Of a DNA stretch of 64,000 nucleotides, positions 62,454 to 64,000 are shown one piece after another; within the stretch, counting starts at the first letter, position 1, and each line of letters opens with the position of its first letter. The notes below the pieces were generated by a model, which saw only the letters and a list, made by a program, of their open reading frames with translations, did no database searches and was not told the DNA's origin. The translations under genes and the position numbers were made by a program. Source of the stretch: JABCZH01 sp963803775 (GTDB lineage: Bacteria; Acidobacteriota; Terriglobia; Terriglobales; Acidobacteriaceae). The stretch covers positions 186,001 to 250,000 of the forward strand of contig CAWDNS010000003.1 in the NCBI GenBank assembly GCA_963803775.1, in the 5' to 3' direction.

Positions 62454-64000
62454 TTACTTTGGCTGTCCCTGTTTCAACTCGTCGAACCAATTGAGCACGA
62501 CATTGATCTGGGTTCCTGAAGCCTTGTCGCTTGCGTCGCGCACGACCACGAGGCGTCCGTCCACTGCCACATCGTAGCCAGTCCACGGCGCTTTGTCTTC
62601 GAATAACAGGACCGGCTTGCCGGGACTGAGCCCATCTCCGGGCGAGAATTTCACCGACATGAGCCGGGTCTTGGATCGAAACAGCAATTCATAGTGACCC
62701 GCCCACCGGGGTTCGGTGCCTCCCTCGGTCGAGATCTGGACTCGAGTATTGGGATCATTCAGGGATTGCACGAACACCTCCCCCTGGCCGGATTCATCCG
62801 AGACGTACGCCATCCATTTTCCGTCGGGTGAAACATGCGCCAAGCCTTGATTGAACGGCGCCACCACCAATGGACGCACTTTATGATCACCGTCGACAGT
62901 TACCGCGTAGAGATCCCAACCCGTGTCTTTGTTTTGCTGGCCGAAGATCATCTCGCGGCCATCCGGCGTCCAAGCATAGAGCGCTTTGGTTTCAGGTCCC
63001 TCGGTTAACATGGTTTCTTCGCCTTGCAGAACACCGTGCTTCAGATATAGCTGCATGTGACCAGATTTTGAGGAACTATAGGCCAGCATCTTTCCGTCCG
63101 GCGACCACAGCGGTCGATAATCGTCACCACCAAAACTGACTTTTGTAAGTGCGTCTCGCTCGAGGTCGTATACCCAAACGTCGAAAGTGCTGCCCTCCAA
63201 GGTCAAAGCAATGCGTTTGCCGTCAGGCGAGATAGCAGGCGAGGCATAAGGCTTCACCTCCGGAGTAATATTGGTGGCCTTGCCGCTGCGATCCATCCAG
63301 ACCAGATTGCGCTGAAACGAAGTCAGGGTTCCAGGTTGGAATATCAGCGTTCCGTTGTTTGAAACCGCGAAATCGGCATCGCCGTTCGACGCCCCAGTCA
63401 TGACTCCCTCGATCACCGGAACTGGCGTGCCCTTCACTTCTAATCGTTCAGCATCGAAGCCAACCACAAACAAGGTGCCGTTGCGAGTATAGGCGAGGTG
63501 GCCGCTGGGAAGATAGCGTCCGCCGGTGGCACCCTCGATCAACACTTTCCGTTGCCCCGACTTGAACAGCAGGCCTTCAATTCGTGCTTCGTTGAAAGTT
63601 CGCCCTGTCCAAACGGTGAAGATCATGCCGGTGTTGCCGGGAAACGCGCTGGGCCACAAATGAGCGCGGTCCTCCGGGGTTGATCCCGGGTTGGTTAACT
63701 GCCGCGGTTGACCTCCCCCGGCCGGGACGGAAAATATACCTGAAGTGAACCCCTTGACATAGTAGATGGTGTCGTCTTCCCACGCGCCCCCGAAGAACGG
63801 CCCATCGAGTACGACCACAGCGCTCCCGCCGCGTAACAACACTTTCTTCAACTTAAAATCGTCCGATACGAAAGCCAGCCATTCGCCGTTTGGTGAAAAG
63901 AATGGACTCCGCGCTCCCTCGGTGCCGGCGACGAGCGTGCTCTCAAAGCTGCCCAGCTTGCGAACATAGAGTTGCGCCTTGCGGTCCTCGCCGTACGCCG
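62454..64000 (-). CDS. TolB-like PD40 beta-propeller protein, 5' end outside window
   Basis: At least 515 codons; the frame is open to the window edge, so the N-terminus is missing. The visible part is a run of PD40/WD40-like blades: ARSPFFSPNGEWLAFVSDD at the edge, then ASPAISPDGKRIALTLEGST, YRPLWSPDGKMLAYSSSKSG, AWTPDGREMIFG and HVSPDGKWMAYVSDESGQGE. In Acidobacteria this C-terminal propeller is most often fused to a serine/threonine protein kinase. The missing N-terminus would show whether that is so here. Confidence 0.8.
   Translation of the reverse strand, partial: AYGEDRKAQLYVRKLGSFESTLVAGTEGARSPFFSPNGEWLAFVSDDFKLKKVLLRGGSAVVVLDGPFFGGAWEDDTIYYVKGFTSGIFSVPAGGGQPRQLTNPGSTPEDRAHLWPSAFPGNTGMIFTVWTGRTFNEARIEGLLFKSGQRKVLIEGATGGRYLPSGHLAYTRNGTLFVVGFDAERLEVKGTPVPVIEGVMTGASNGDADFAVSNNGTLIFQPGTLTSFQRNLVWMDRSGKATNITPEVKPYASPAISPDGKRIALTLEGSTFDVWVYDLERDALTKVSFGGDDYRPLWSPDGKMLAYSSSKSGHMQLYLKHGVLQGEETMLTEGPETKALYAWTPDGREMIFGQQNKDTGWDLYAVTVDGDHKVRPLVVAPFNQGLAHVSPDGKWMAYVSDESGQGEVFVQSLNDPNTRVQISTEGGTEPRWAGHYELLFRSKTRLMSVKFSPGDGLSPGKPVLLFEDKAPWTGYDVAVDGRLVVVRDASDKASGTQINVVLNWFDELKQGQPK

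Overview
The window looks like a chromosome or long contig of an Acidobacteriota member (Terriglobia-type soil acidobacterium). The pointers are two tandem von Willebrand A proteins of the 'VWFA-related acidobacterial' type, a secreted protein built from the 'choice-of-anchor' repeats common in this phylum, a PD40/TolB-type propeller protein, several acidobacterial small secreted proteins and a typical set of intergenic repeats. This assignment is inferred from gene families; no rRNA is present.

The window has two halves. Positions 1 to about 36,350 are accessory DNA. They hold hypothetical membrane and secreted proteins (0-5 kb), a 916-bp element with perfect 18-bp terminal inverted repeats and a 6-bp target duplication (5131-6046), an OLD-family nuclease (6-8.3 kb), and an integration module with two different tyrosine recombinases, two excisionase-like proteins and a ribbon-helix-helix protein (9.9-13.3 kb). 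Next comes a segment bounded by two identical 58-bp direct repeats (13326-13383 and 36289-36346), each carrying the 3' half of a tRNA-Pro(CGG) gene, the usual scar of island integration. This segment holds three large secreted proteins (one with 345-bp tandem repeats), broken genes, an IS110-type insertion sequence, a DUF4062 (TIR-like) protein, a broken zinc-peptidase-like gene, and at 29.5-36.0 kb a compact five-gene operon: calcineurin-type phosphoesterase with a C-terminal adaptor-like domain, a GASH-like helical protein, two P-loop GTPases of the double-GTPase type, and a GAP1-like protein. This matches a computationally predicted GTPase-centred conflict (immune) system and is the most interesting system here.

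From 36.5 kb on the DNA looks like core chromosome: initiator tRNA-fMet, a secreted peroxiredoxin whose peroxidatic cysteine is encoded by an in-frame UGA (a probable selenoprotein), long-chain acyl-CoA synthetase, a tandem pair of LuxR-type regulators, a DsbA-like oxidoreductase, ThiG, an FtsB-like division protein, a phosphohexomutase, CutA, a transsulfuration enzyme and cysteine synthase (adjacent, sulfur amino acid metabolism), the two VWA proteins, DUF1015, a cell-wall amidase followed by GerMN and RNase PH genes, a CzcCBA-type tripartite metal efflux operon, and a propeller protein running off the right edge.

Several genes carry frameshifts or stops (22.5-24.2, 28.4-29.0, 45.8-47.3, 48.25-48.4 kb). 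In the accessory half these look like real decay. In the phosphohexomutase and transsulfuration genes, clustered indels in housekeeping genes suggest assembly or sequencing errors instead.
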